Both the position numbers and the translations under genes were made by a program. Positions 55,850-63,463 of a stretch of DNA of 64,000 nucleotides are shown here, piece by piece. The notes under the pieces are model-generated. The model was not told where the DNA came from. It did not search any database and saw only the letters and a list, made by a program, of their open reading frames with translations. Location of the stretch: contig NZ_JAQTLY010000003.1 in NCBI RefSeq assembly GCF_028714655.1, positions 62,001 to 126,000 of the forward strand, written 5' to 3'. The stretch's first letter is position 1. Each line of letters opens with the position of its first letter. This DNA comes from Sulfurimonas sp. GTDB taxonomy: Bacteria; Campylobacterota; Campylobacteria; Campylobacterales; Sulfurimonadaceae.

Positions 55850-56158
55850 ATGGAGCTGTTTTTACAAACTGTCGGCTCAATTTACGACGAGACGAGAGTT
55901 AAGATACTCAAGTTTATAAACCAAAACGGCGAGGTTTGCGTTTGTGATATAGAAAATTCGTTTGATATGATTCAGTCCCGTATCTCAAGACATCTAAAAA
56001 TACTCAAAGAGGGCGGCTTTTTAAGAGTAGAGAGAAGAGGGACTTGGGCGTACTACTCTGTCCGCTCTCCGCTTGATGAGTTTAGACTCTCCGTGTTAAA
56101 AGAGATAGATTCGCTTGATATTGATATTCCAGAACTAAATAAAGGGTGTAGTATATGA
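55850..56158 (+). CDS. arsR: ArsR family metal-responsive repressor
   Basis: A 102-aa winged-helix repressor with SIYDETRVKILKFINQNGEVCVCDIENSF, where CVC is the arsenite-binding motif of the E. coli-type sensors, and recognition helix MIQSRISRHLKILKEGGFL. ATG 55850 has AAGGAGA three to four bases upstream. It overlaps the pump gene by ATGA. It should bind the palindrome upstream and control the operon. Confidence 0.9.
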   Translation: MELFLQTVGSIYDETRVKILKFINQNGEVCVCDIENSFDMIQSRISRHLKILKEGGFLRVERRGTWAYYSVRSPLDEFRLSVLKEIDSLDIDIPELNKGCSI

Positions 56159-57417
56159 TAGTTTCAAGTCTGATTTTTCTAATGACGCTGATTTTTGTTA
56201 TATGGCAGCCAAAAGGACTTAAAATCGGTACAACCGCAATTGTCGGCGCGGTTGCATCGATAATCTTTGGAACGGTAAGTTTTGGCGATGTTCTCATTGT
56301 GAGCAACATTGTTTGGGATGCGACGCTGGCGTTTATCGGTATCATAATTATGTCTATGGTCTTGGATGAGATAGGTTTTTTTGAGTGGTGTGCCATAAAA
56401 ATGGCAAAGCTCAGCCGAGGTAACGGGCATCTTATGTTTGTTTACGCTCTGCTTTTGGGTGCATTTGTCTCTGCCCTTTTTGCAAACGACGGTGCAGCAC
56501 TAATCCTCACACCCATACTTTTGGCAAAGATGAGACTGCTTAAGTTAAACGCAAAAACTATCATAGCATTTTTGCTTGCGGGCGGATTTATAAGCGACTC
56601 TGCATCGCTTCCGTTTGTCTTTTCAAACCTTACAAATATAGTTACGGCGAACTACTTTAGCATCGGATTTGTTGAGTATTTGAGCGTGATGATTGTGCCG
56701 TTTGTAGTAAGCGTGATTGTCTCCATAGTGGTTTTATGGCTTGTTCTGAAAAACGATATACCAAAAACAATAGATGTAAATCTACTTAAAAACCCAGATG
56801 AAGTCCTAAAAAGCAAGCCGCTTTTTTATATGTCGTGGCTCTTTTTGGCTCTTTTGCTCGTCGCTTATTTTATAGGAGATGCTTATCATCTGCCGATTTC
56901 GCTCTTTGCACTGGGCGGAGGGCTTCTCTTTTTGGCTCTTGCTTCGTACATGAAAGCGGCTCATGCAGGAGGAACCATAAAAAATGCTCCGTGGCAGGTT
57001 GTCTGGTTTAGCATAGGGCTTTACATTGTTGTTTACGGACTTAAAAATGCAGGACTGACCGACTATCTGGCTTCTGTTTTAAAAGATTTGGCAACGCATG
57101 GCGACATGGTGGCAATCATAGCGACGGGGTTTATCAGCGCGATACTCAGTGCCGTGATGAACAATATGCCAACCGTTATGATTATGGATATAGCTCTGGT
57201 TGATATACCAAATCAAGCATTGGCGTATGCAAACATCATCGGATGTAATTTAGGGCCGAAAATGACCCCTTTTGGCTCTCTTGCCACGCTGCTTTGGCTT
57301 CATGTACTTGCACAAAAAGGTGTAAAGATAGGCTTTTGGGAGTACAGCAAATTCGGGCTTCTTGTGACTCCGCCTATACTCTTTACGGTATTGGTGTCGT
57401 TATGGTTATTTGTATAA
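56155..57417 (+). CDS. arsB: Arsenite efflux membrane protein, ArsB type
   Basis: A 420-aa inner-membrane protein with about twelve helices, normal for ArsB. It contains LFANDGAALILTPILLAKM, FISDSASLPFVFSNLTNIV, AVMNNMPTVMIMDIAL and IIGCNLGPKMTPFGSLATLLWLHVL, characteristic of the ArsB/NhaD superfamily. It pumps arsenite or antimonite out; there is no arsA ATPase in the cluster, so it probably runs on membrane potential. Confidence 0.92.
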   Translation: MIVSSLIFLMTLIFVIWQPKGLKIGTTAIVGAVASIIFGTVSFGDVLIVSNIVWDATLAFIGIIIMSMVLDEIGFFEWCAIKMAKLSRGNGHLMFVYALLLGAFVSALFANDGAALILTPILLAKMRLLKLNAKTIIAFLLAGGFISDSASLPFVFSNLTNIVTANYFSIGFVEYLSVMIVPFVVSVIVSIVVLWLVLKNDIPKTIDVNLLKNPDEVLKSKPLFYMSWLFLALLLVAYFIGDAYHLPISLFALGGGLLFLALASYMKAAHAGGTIKNAPWQVVWFSIGLYIVVYGLKNAGLTDYLASVLKDLATHGDMVAIIATGFISAILSAVMNNMPTVMIMDIALVDIPNQALAYANIIGCNLGPKMTPFGSLATLLWLHVLAQKGVKIGFWEYSKFGLLVTPPILFTVLVSLWLFV

Positions 57418-57441
57418 ACTTAAAATAAGGAAAATAATAAA

Positions 57442-57912
57442 ATGAGTAAAAAAGTATTATTTGCATGTATCCATAATAGCGCAAGAAGTCAGATGGCAGA
57501 AGAGCTTTTACGCAAATATGCCCCCGATGATTTTGATGTAGTGAGTGCAGGATTTGAAGTAAGCACAATTAATCCTCTAGCTATAGAAGTACTAAAAGAT
57601 GAGGGTATTGACATATCAGATAAATCTACAAATTCTATATTCGAATTTTTTAAGCAGGGAAGGCATTTTAATTATGTAATAACCGTATGCGATGAGGGAA
57701 ATGCTCAACGATGCCCGATTTTTCCGGGGCTTAACTATAGAATTCACTGGAGCTTTGAAGACCCTAAAACTTTTGAAGGAAGCGTAGAGGAAAAGCTGCA
57801 AAAGACAAGAGTCGTAAAAGAGAAAATCAAAGCAGAAGTTCTAAAATTTATTGAACTTGTTCGCTCAAATCAATTAAAAGAGAATTTTCCGAATAATTGG
57901 AGAGTCGGTTAA
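57442..57912 (+). CDS. Arsenate reductase-like LMW phosphatase family protein (first copy)
   Basis: A 156-aa protein with P-loop CIHNSARSQMAEELL (Cys9 and Arg15, C-x5-R) and YVITVCDEGNAQRCPIFPG supplying possible resolving cysteines. It lacks the second P-loop Cys present in Trx-linked ArsC enzymes of the pI258 type, so its reductant and exact role may differ from the next gene. Preceded by AAGGAAAA. Confidence 0.85.
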   Translation: MSKKVLFACIHNSARSQMAEELLRKYAPDDFDVVSAGFEVSTINPLAIEVLKDEGIDISDKSTNSIFEFFKQGRHFNYVITVCDEGNAQRCPIFPGLNYRIHWSFEDPKTFEGSVEEKLQKTRVVKEKIKAEVLKFIELVRSNQLKENFPNNWRVG

Positions 57913-57934
57913 TTTAAAAAAAAAGGAAAAAAAT

Positions 57935-58336
57935 ATGAAAAAAGTTTTAGTTTTATGTACTGGAAATAGTTGCAGAAGCATTATCGCAGAGGCTTTGATA
58001 AATGCTAAGTTAGAGGGTGTAGAGGCAAAAAGCAGCGGGGTAAGAGCTAGCGGGAGAGTAAATCCAAACGCTAAAAAACTGCTTGAAGAAAAAGGTATCT
58101 GGAGAGACGAGTATCACTCTAAAACTCTTGATACGGTGATAGATGAAGATTTTGACTTAGTAGTAACGGTATGCGACCACGCAAACGAAACTTGCCCGAT
58201 GTTTCCACGCCCCACTCCAAAGATACATATAGGCTTTCTTGACCCAGACGGCAAGGGCTATGAGGCTTTTGAAGCAACTTACAAAGAGATAGAGGAAGTT
58301 CTGCTTCCAAAAGTTAAAGAGGCACTCGGTGTTTGA
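57935..58336 (+). CDS. arsC: Thioredoxin-coupled arsenate reductase (second copy)
   Basis: A 133-aa protein with VLCTGNSCRSIIAEAL (Cys8, Cys13, Arg14) and VVTVCDHANETCPMFP (Cys80, Cys87), matching the Cys10/15/82/89 set of S. aureus ArsC. It reduces arsenate to arsenite for export by the pump. Preceded by AAAGGAAAA. It overlaps the permease by eight bases. Confidence 0.93.
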   Translation: MKKVLVLCTGNSCRSIIAEALINAKLEGVEAKSSGVRASGRVNPNAKKLLEEKGIWRDEYHSKTLDTVIDEDFDLVVTVCDHANETCPMFPRPTPKIHIGFLDPDGKGYEAFEATYKEIEEVLLPKVKEALGV

Positions 58337-59291
58337 TTGGTGGAAGGAGCTTAGCGGCTTTTTTGTTTTTGAACTTTTCGGGGTTCAAAAAGAGAGTGCG
58401 ATGGGCGAGGCTCTGCACTTTTTTCTTTACGATACTGTAAAGATTTTTATTCTTTTAATTGCGATTATTTTTATGGTTAGTTTTTTAAGAACATATTTCA
58501 ATACCGAAAAAGTAAGAGTTTATCTGCAAGGCAAAAGCGAGTTTAGCGGTAATGTTTTGGCCGCACTTTTTGGGATAATTACCCCTTTTTGCACTTGCAG
58601 TGCGATTCCTCTTTTTTTAGGCTTTATGCAAGCGCGCATCCCCGTAGGGATAACTTTTAGTTTCTTAATCTCCGCACCCCTAAATAATGAAATAGCAATC
58701 GCCATGCTTTTTACGCTCTTTGGCATCAAAATCACGGCTCTATATATAGGGCTTGGACTCTTTATAGCCATAGTCGGTGGATATGCTATGGGTAAAATGA
58801 AAAACTTGGAGCAATATATACTTATTCCCGTTAAGCCTATAGAGGGCGAGTTAGAGGATGTAGAGATAAAACTAAGCGTCAAGCAAAGAGCAAAAGAGGC
58901 TATGGAATATTCAAAAGATATTTTTGGCAAGATTTATCTCTATGTAATGGCGGGAGTCGGTATAGGCGCATTCATACACGGTTATGTTCCCTCAGATTTC
59001 ATAGCGGCTTATGCAGGCGGTGATGCTTGGTACACCGTGCCTTTGGCAGTAGCGATGGGGATACCGATGTACTCAAATGCTGCAGGTGTTATGCCTCTTG
59101 TAGAGGTTTTGACCGATAAAGGGATGCTTTTGGGAACGGCTTTGGCGTTTATGATGTCAGTTACCGCTCTTAGTCTTCCCGAAGCGATGATACTCAAACG
59201 CATACTTCATACAAAACTTATAGCGATATTTTTTGCAATAGTAGGTTTTGGAATAGTTGCGGTGGGGTATCTGTTTAATGCGATATTATAA
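58329..59291 (+). CDS. Permease of the DUF318/ArsP-like family
   Basis: A 320-aa membrane protein with about eight helices and the family block TPFCTCSAIPLFLGFMQARIPVGITFSFLISAPLNNEIAIAML, containing the CTCSAIP cysteine pair. Relatives export organoarsenicals (ArsP) or are of unknown role. GTG start, placed by an eight-base overlap with arsC. Location suggests a role in the same resistance set, perhaps for methylated arsenic. Confidence 0.87.
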   Translation: MFDWWKELSGFFVFELFGVQKESAMGEALHFFLYDTVKIFILLIAIIFMVSFLRTYFNTEKVRVYLQGKSEFSGNVLAALFGIITPFCTCSAIPLFLGFMQARIPVGITFSFLISAPLNNEIAIAMLFTLFGIKITALYIGLGLFIAIVGGYAMGKMKNLEQYILIPVKPIEGELEDVEIKLSVKQRAKEAMEYSKDIFGKIYLYVMAGVGIGAFIHGYVPSDFIAAYAGGDAWYTVPLAVAMGIPMYSNAAGVMPLVEVLTDKGMLLGTALAFMMSVTALSLPEAMILKRILHTKLIAIFFAIVGFGIVAVGYLFNAIL

Positions 59292-59306
59292 AACAAGGAG
59301 AAAACG

Positions 59307-59561
59307 ATGAGTATCAGATTTGAGAAAAAAACAAAGGGTTTTAGTGCTATTATCACGGGATATAGTGCTGAGGAGTTAAGCAAAAAGGTAAATGAGTGCA
59401 AGGACGGGAATTGTAGTTGCGATTGTGACCCTAAAGTAATGGAAAAAATAGAAAATATAGAAGTTGCCGCTTGCAAAGAGGGAACAAAGATAACTATCAC
59501 GGGTAATGTAAGCGTAGAGAACATTGCACCTATGATGCAGCAGTGTTTAATGCAAAAATAG
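59307..59561 (+). CDS. Small cysteine-rich protein in the arsenic operon
   Basis: An 84-aa soluble protein with a tight cluster ECKDGNCSCDCDPK (four Cys in ten residues) and two more cysteines at AACKEG and QQCLMQ. A metal- or arsenic-binding role would fit the spacing and the neighbours, but I recognise no family. AAGGAG lies upstream. Confidence 0.75.
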   Translation: MSIRFEKKTKGFSAIITGYSAEELSKKVNECKDGNCSCDCDPKVMEKIENIEVAACKEGTKITITGNVSVENIAPMMQQCLMQK

Positions 59562-59571
59562 CGGAGAAAAA

Positions 59572-59811
59572 ATGAAAATAGAGATACTAGGAACAGGTTG
59601 CGCAAAGTGCAAAACATTGGAAGCAGCAGCAAAAGAGGCAGCTGCAAAAGTAGGCGGATTTCATCAGGTCGTAAAAGTTGATGATGTTGTTCAAATAATG
59701 GGTTATGGTGTTATGAGTACACCCGCACTTGTAATCGACGGTGTAGTTAAGAGCAGCGGAAAAGTACTCAGTGTTGAAGAAGTTATAGCATTTATGGGTA
59801 GTAAAAATTGA
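59572..59811 (+). CDS. Mini-thioredoxin (redox-active disulfide protein)
   Basis: A 79-aa thioredoxin-like protein, MKIEILGTGCAKCKTLE with Cys10 and Cys13 and GVMSTPALVIDGVVKSSGK around the cis-proline. Members of this short family occur with ArsP-type permeases. May serve as reductant for an ArsC or permease cysteines; inferred from context. Eleven bases from the Cys-rich gene. Confidence 0.88.
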   Translation: MKIEILGTGCAKCKTLEAAAKEAAAKVGGFHQVVKVDDVVQIMGYGVMSTPALVIDGVVKSSGKVLSVEEVIAFMGSKN

Positions 59812-59827
59812 TACAAGCGAGAAAAAA

Positions 59828-60274
59828 ATGAAAAAATTAGCAATAATCTTATCTTTAGCAGTTTTAGCTTTTGGCGGTGATGTAAAACCAAAAGATTTTG
59901 ATGCGTATCTAAAGAGCTTTAGTGTTCAAGAGACCGCAGATATGAAAATCAAGTCTGTCGATATGCTAGAACTCATAAAAAGCGGCGAAGCAGTTTTGAT
60001 AGATGTGAGATTTGCCGAAGAGTTTAAAGCGTGGAATATGCCTTTTGCAAAAAACATTCCTCTAAACGAGTTGCCAAACCGCCTAAATGAACTCCCAAAA
60101 GACAAACTCATCATCACGGCTTGTCCGCATAACGACAGATCAAATATGGCAAGAGTTTATCTTACTATGAAAGGGTACAATGCAAAGTACTTAAATGACG
60201 GTCTTTTAAAAGTGACCGACTACCTAAAAGGCGGTACAGCCGTTGGATTTATGGGAGAGTTAGAGAAAAAATAA
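59828..60274 (+). CDS. Exported rhodanese-like protein
   Basis: A 148-aa protein with signal MKKLAIILSLAVLAFGG and a rhodanese fold: VLIDVRFAEEFKAWNMPFAKNIPLNEL and the active-site loop ACPHNDRSNMA with Cys and Arg in the C-x4-R spacing. The loop is unusual compared with CRSGNRS-type loops. Periplasmic sulfur transfer or arsenic-related redox work is possible; no direct evidence. Ends 13 bases from the convergent transpeptidase gene. Confidence 0.85.
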   Translation: MKKLAIILSLAVLAFGGDVKPKDFDAYLKSFSVQETADMKIKSVDMLELIKSGEAVLIDVRFAEEFKAWNMPFAKNIPLNELPNRLNELPKDKLIITACPHNDRSNMARVYLTMKGYNAKYLNDGLLKVTDYLKGGTAVGFMGELEKK

Positions 60275-60287
60275 CTCTTAAGCCTTA

Positions 60288-61433
60288 TTAGTTCAAAATC
60301 ACTCTGATATTTTTTATACTTTTTTTATCGGAGTACTTTTGAAGCATGGTTGCCAGTTCTAGCACTTCAGAGTTTTTCATTCTTATACACCCGCCTGATT
60401 CGCTTCTGCCGATGGTGGATTCATTGACCGTGCCGTGTATCCTAAAGATATTTTTGCCGTCCACTTCATGTGTCAGGTTTATTTTTGCCTCTCCCATATA
60501 GTTGTAGGGATGTCCGTAGGGTACAACCGGAGGGAGGATGATATTTTTTGTCTTTTTGAAATGTTGGATGGTGTCTTGTGTAGGATACCAATGAGGATGC
60601 AGAGATATGGAGGTTACTCCGCCTTCGCCCAGAGGTTTTGGCATATCTTTTTTAGCAGTTGAGACTTTGTATTCTTTGAGCTCTACTGCTTTGCCGTCTA
60701 AGATGCCTTGAAGCGACATCTTGTGTGTTTTGGAATCGACACTGATAACAATCTTCTCAAACTTTATAAACTGATCTACATCTATGGCTTTTTTCTGTTT
60801 TGATTCTCTTTCGAGAATTTTTTCTGAGTAGTTTTTGGTGTCTTTGAGGCTATAGGAGAGTTTTTTTACAAAAGGTCCTTGGGATTTTGTTACTTCAGCA
60901 AGGGTGTTCATAAACTTCTGTGCCTCTTGGTGCGTTTGAAAAGCACCGTAGAGCGTTTTGTAAAGCCCATCGTCGTCTTTGATGATGTAAACTTCGCTCT
61001 TTTGATTTGGTATATACTCTTTGACGCATCCGAGTGCGTTTTTATACTCTTTTGAAGAACAGACGGATATGGAGTAGTTGAAACTATCTTTGTGAAATAT
61101 ATACTTTTCTATATTTTTATTGCCGCTAGAAGCTAGATTGTAGTCAAACTCTTTTATAAAAGGCTTGTGTTGTTTTAGCCTCTCAGGGAGTTTTGCCATA
61201 AACTCCATCGCATTCTCTCTTGAGTTAAACGAACCGTATGTCGTGATGTAGCGTCCATCTTCAAGCTTGACTATAAATATATCCGCCTCAGGCTCATCAA
61301 GATATCTGTTTAAAAAATAAGACGCACCGTCATGATCTTTTGTCAAACACATGGAGAGGGTATAAAACTTCCCATCGGCAAAAACTAAAGTAGTTAAAAA
61401 GAGAGATGTAAAAAAGAGCTTTAAAAAAATCAT
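60288..61433 (-). CDS. L,D-transpeptidase (YkuD domain) with N-terminal SPOR-like repeats
   Basis: A 381-aa exported cell-wall enzyme. It starts with MIFLKLFFTSLFLTTLVFADG as signal, has two SPOR-like units (YTLSMCLTKDHDGASYFLNRYL... and YSISVCSSKEYKNALGCVKEYI), and ends with a YkuD catalytic region, FRIHGTVNESTIGRSESGGCIRMKNSEV. Either a transpeptidase that cross-links or an L,D-carboxypeptidase like Campylobacter Pgp2/Helicobacter Csd6, which shape the cell; the sequence does not decide. Confidence 0.87.
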   Translation of the reverse strand: MIFLKLFFTSLFLTTLVFADGKFYTLSMCLTKDHDGASYFLNRYLDEPEADIFIVKLEDGRYITTYGSFNSRENAMEFMAKLPERLKQHKPFIKEFDYNLASSGNKNIEKYIFHKDSFNYSISVCSSKEYKNALGCVKEYIPNQKSEVYIIKDDDGLYKTLYGAFQTHQEAQKFMNTLAEVTKSQGPFVKKLSYSLKDTKNYSEKILERESKQKKAIDVDQFIKFEKIVISVDSKTHKMSLQGILDGKAVELKEYKVSTAKKDMPKPLGEGGVTSISLHPHWYPTQDTIQHFKKTKNIILPPVVPYGHPYNYMGEAKINLTHEVDGKNIFRIHGTVNESTIGRSESGGCIRMKNSEVLELATMLQKYSDKKSIKNIRVILN

Positions 61434-61481
61434 ATCGTATTATATCAAAGTTTTGAGTTATGGATTTTTGGCACTGACTCA

Positions 61482-61940
61482 TTAGCCATATAGGTTTTTA
61501 TTGTTAAAAAATCTAGCGAGTTTATAATCAAGCCAATCGGCTGATTTGGCATGAGCTTTGGTGCGTCTGACGAGATAAGCAATTTTATCTCTGAGTTGAG
61601 AATTCAGATTTTCGATGATATTGGTCATGGCACCTTTGGCTTGAATGGCTTTATCAGCATACATTTTGTCGTAAGTGAATGCTTCATCACAAAAGACATA
61701 ATCAACTCTTGGTAGATCAAGATCGAATTCAAATAGTTCTTCAGTGGTTCGGCGAGGGCATAAGCGGTAATAGTAAAACGGCTTGCCTGTTTGAGTATAA
61801 ACCATTGCTGTCCAGACATAGTACCGATTCTGTTTATTCCCCACAAATGTGAAGAGTTCATCCATGATGCTGTGACTGAATCTAAGTGAACTCTTGAGCT
61901 TTTCGACACTCTCTTGGTAAAATGATTTCGTTTCACTCAT
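61482..61940 (-). CDS. IS1 family transposase, InsB-like catalytic part
   Basis: A 152-aa frame with the DDE-type elements of IS1 transposase: SIMDELFTFVGNKQNRYYVW, YVFCDEAFTYDKMY and AMTNIIENLNSQLRDKIAYLVRRTKAHAKS, the last with the catalytic Glu. It would be joined to the InsA part by a -1 frameshift on the A7 run (complement of 61942-61948), or translated from its own ATG, which overlaps the InsA stop. Confidence 0.9.
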   Translation of the reverse strand: MSETKSFYQESVEKLKSSLRFSHSIMDELFTFVGNKQNRYYVWTAMVYTQTGKPFYYYRLCPRRTTEELFEFDLDLPRVDYVFCDEAFTYDKMYADKAIQAKGAMTNIIENLNSQLRDKIAYLVRRTKAHAKSADWLDYKLARFFNNKNLYG

Positions 61941-62200
61941 CTTTTTTTCAGATGAAACTGTACGGTTCCAAGGCTAATACCTAGAACCCTTGCTATTTTT
62001 CGCTGTTCACCTTTTTCATCATACATCCGCTCAATTAGCTCTTTCGTCTCTTCGCTCAAACGATGATATTTTTCCACTCCGGTGAAATAATGCTTACAAT
62101 CCTGACAACGATATCGTTGCACCTTTCCCTCTGCCATAGGTTTCATCCCAGCTTTCACGATATGGCGTGATCCACACTTTTTACATTCCATATCCAACAT
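61937..62200 (-). CDS. IS1 InsA-like DNA-binding protein
   Basis: About 87 aa with a zinc-finger head, MECKKCGSRHIVKAGMKPMAEGKVQRYRCQDCKHYF (two CxxC pairs), and a helix-turn-helix, EQRKIARVLGISLGTVQFHL. The start is uncertain; ATG at 62200 or 62191 fits better than TTG 62206. Ends in AAAAAAAGATGA, the likely frameshift window, and overlaps the InsB-like frame by four bases. Confidence 0.88.
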   Translation of the reverse strand: MLDMECKKCGSRHIVKAGMKPMAEGKVQRYRCQDCKHYFTGVEKYHRLSEETKELIERMYDEKGEQRKIARVLGISLGTVQFHLKKR

Positions 62201-62273
62201 GAGCAACTAATGTGCCTAATAGTCAGTGCCGGATTTTTTAAATAAAGTAGCTTTAAATTCAGAATTAGATAAA

Positions 62274-62292
62274 ATTAAACAGTGTGTTTAAT
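62274..62292. promoter_or_regulatory. Perfect palindrome upstream of the second methyltransferase
   Basis: ATTAAACA-gtg-TGTTTAAT, 100 bases before the methyltransferase ATG and outside the IS. Shape fits an operator for a dimeric repressor; the binding protein is unknown. Confidence 0.4.
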
Positions 62293-62392
62293 ATAAAAAA
62301 AGTGACTGAATTTGAAAAATATTTCAAATTGCAATATTTTTAGAGTTATTTATAAAAATCAGATAGAGTTAAGAAATTAGTGAGGTGTTATT

Positions 62393-63463
62393 ATGACAAA
62401 ACAAAAAATATCTGCCGTAGATTTATTTTGCGGTATCGGTGGTTTATCATTTGGTTTAAAAAAATCAGGAATAGAGATAAAGGCTGGAATTGATTTTGAT
62501 GACTCCTGTAAATATGCTTATGAAACTAATTGTAATTCTGAATTTATGTATGCTGATGTATCAAGTGTGCAAAAAGAAGATATCAATAAATATTTTGAGG
62601 AAGATGAAATAAAAGTTTTAGTTGGATGTGCCCCCTGTCAACCATTTTCTACTTATACGCTAAATGGAGATAAACAAAAAGATCAAAGATGGCAACTTTT
62701 ATATCATTTTGCTAGACTAATCAAAGAAACAAACCCAGACATAGTTTCAATGGAAAATGTACCTAATCTTTTAAATTTTAAAAAAGAGCCTGTGTTGGAT
62801 AATTTTATTAAAGATTTGAAAGATGGTGGCTACTATGTATGGCACGGTATAGTTTATTCTCCAGACTATGGGATTCCTCAAAAAAGAAAAAGATTAGTGT
62901 TGCTTGCATCAAAAAAAGGTGAGATAAAGATTATCAAACCTACGCATAAACCAAATGAATATGTAACTGTAAAAGATGTTATTGGAAACTTGGCTCCGAT
63001 AGGTGCAGGAGAAACTGCGATGAATGATTTTATACATAAGGCTTCTAATATTTCAGAAAAAAACTTAAAAAGAATTAGACAATCTAAACCTGGTGGAAGT
63101 TGGAAAACGGACTGGGATGAAGAGCTAAAGCTTGAGTGTCACAAAAAAGAGAATGGAAAATCGTACGGAAGTGTATATGGCAGAATGAGATGGAATGAAC
63201 CGTCACCGACAATGACTACTTTTTGTACAGGCATCGGAAATGGAAGATTTGGGCATCCTGAACAAGATAGAGCTATTTCACTGAGAGAGGCTGCAATATT
63301 ACAAACTTTTCCTAAAGATTATAAATTTGTAGATAAAGAGGAAAATTTAAAGTTTGGGCAAGTATCAAGACAAATAGGCAATGCAGTGCCTCCGAAATTG
63401 GGTGAGGTTATAGGGAAAAGTATTATAGAACATTTAAAGGAGTTTGACAATGGCGAAAATTAA
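62393..63463 (+). CDS. DNA cytosine-5 methyltransferase (second)
   Basis: A 356-aa protein with motif I VDLFCGIGGLSFGL (9-22), motif IV GCAPCQPFSTY with Cys82, motif VI SMENVPNLL (ENV 121-123), motif VIII GIPQKRKRLVLLAS, and motif X GQVSRQIGNAVPPKLGEVIG. The recognition domain (about 195-285) has no similarity I can place. Not closely related to the methyltransferase at 11055. It is preceded by GAGGTG and overlaps the next gene by 14 bases, so the two are functionally linked. Confidence 0.93.
   Translation: MTKQKISAVDLFCGIGGLSFGLKKSGIEIKAGIDFDDSCKYAYETNCNSEFMYADVSSVQKEDINKYFEEDEIKVLVGCAPCQPFSTYTLNGDKQKDQRWQLLYHFARLIKETNPDIVSMENVPNLLNFKKEPVLDNFIKDLKDGGYYVWHGIVYSPDYGIPQKRKRLVLLASKKGEIKIIKPTHKPNEYVTVKDVIGNLAPIGAGETAMNDFIHKASNISEKNLKRIRQSKPGGSWKTDWDEELKLECHKKENGKSYGSVYGRMRWNEPSPTMTTFCTGIGNGRFGHPEQDRAISLREAAILQTFPKDYKFVDKEENLKFGQVSRQIGNAVPPKLGEVIGKSIIEHLKEFDNGEN

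Larger units (their letters stand above)
61470..62230 (-). mobile_element. IS1-family insertion sequence, 761 bp, intact
   Basis: Ends are inverted repeats GGCACTGACT (61470-61479) and AGTCAGTGCC (62221-62230), with ATTAG/CTAAT extending the match. The flanks carry an 8-bp direct repeat GGATTTTT (61462-61469 and 62231-62238), the expected target duplication. Two overlapping ORFs on the minus strand encode InsA- and InsB-like proteins. Size and layout match IS1 (768 bp). Intact ends and ORFs suggest a recent, possibly active, insertion. Confidence 0.92.
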
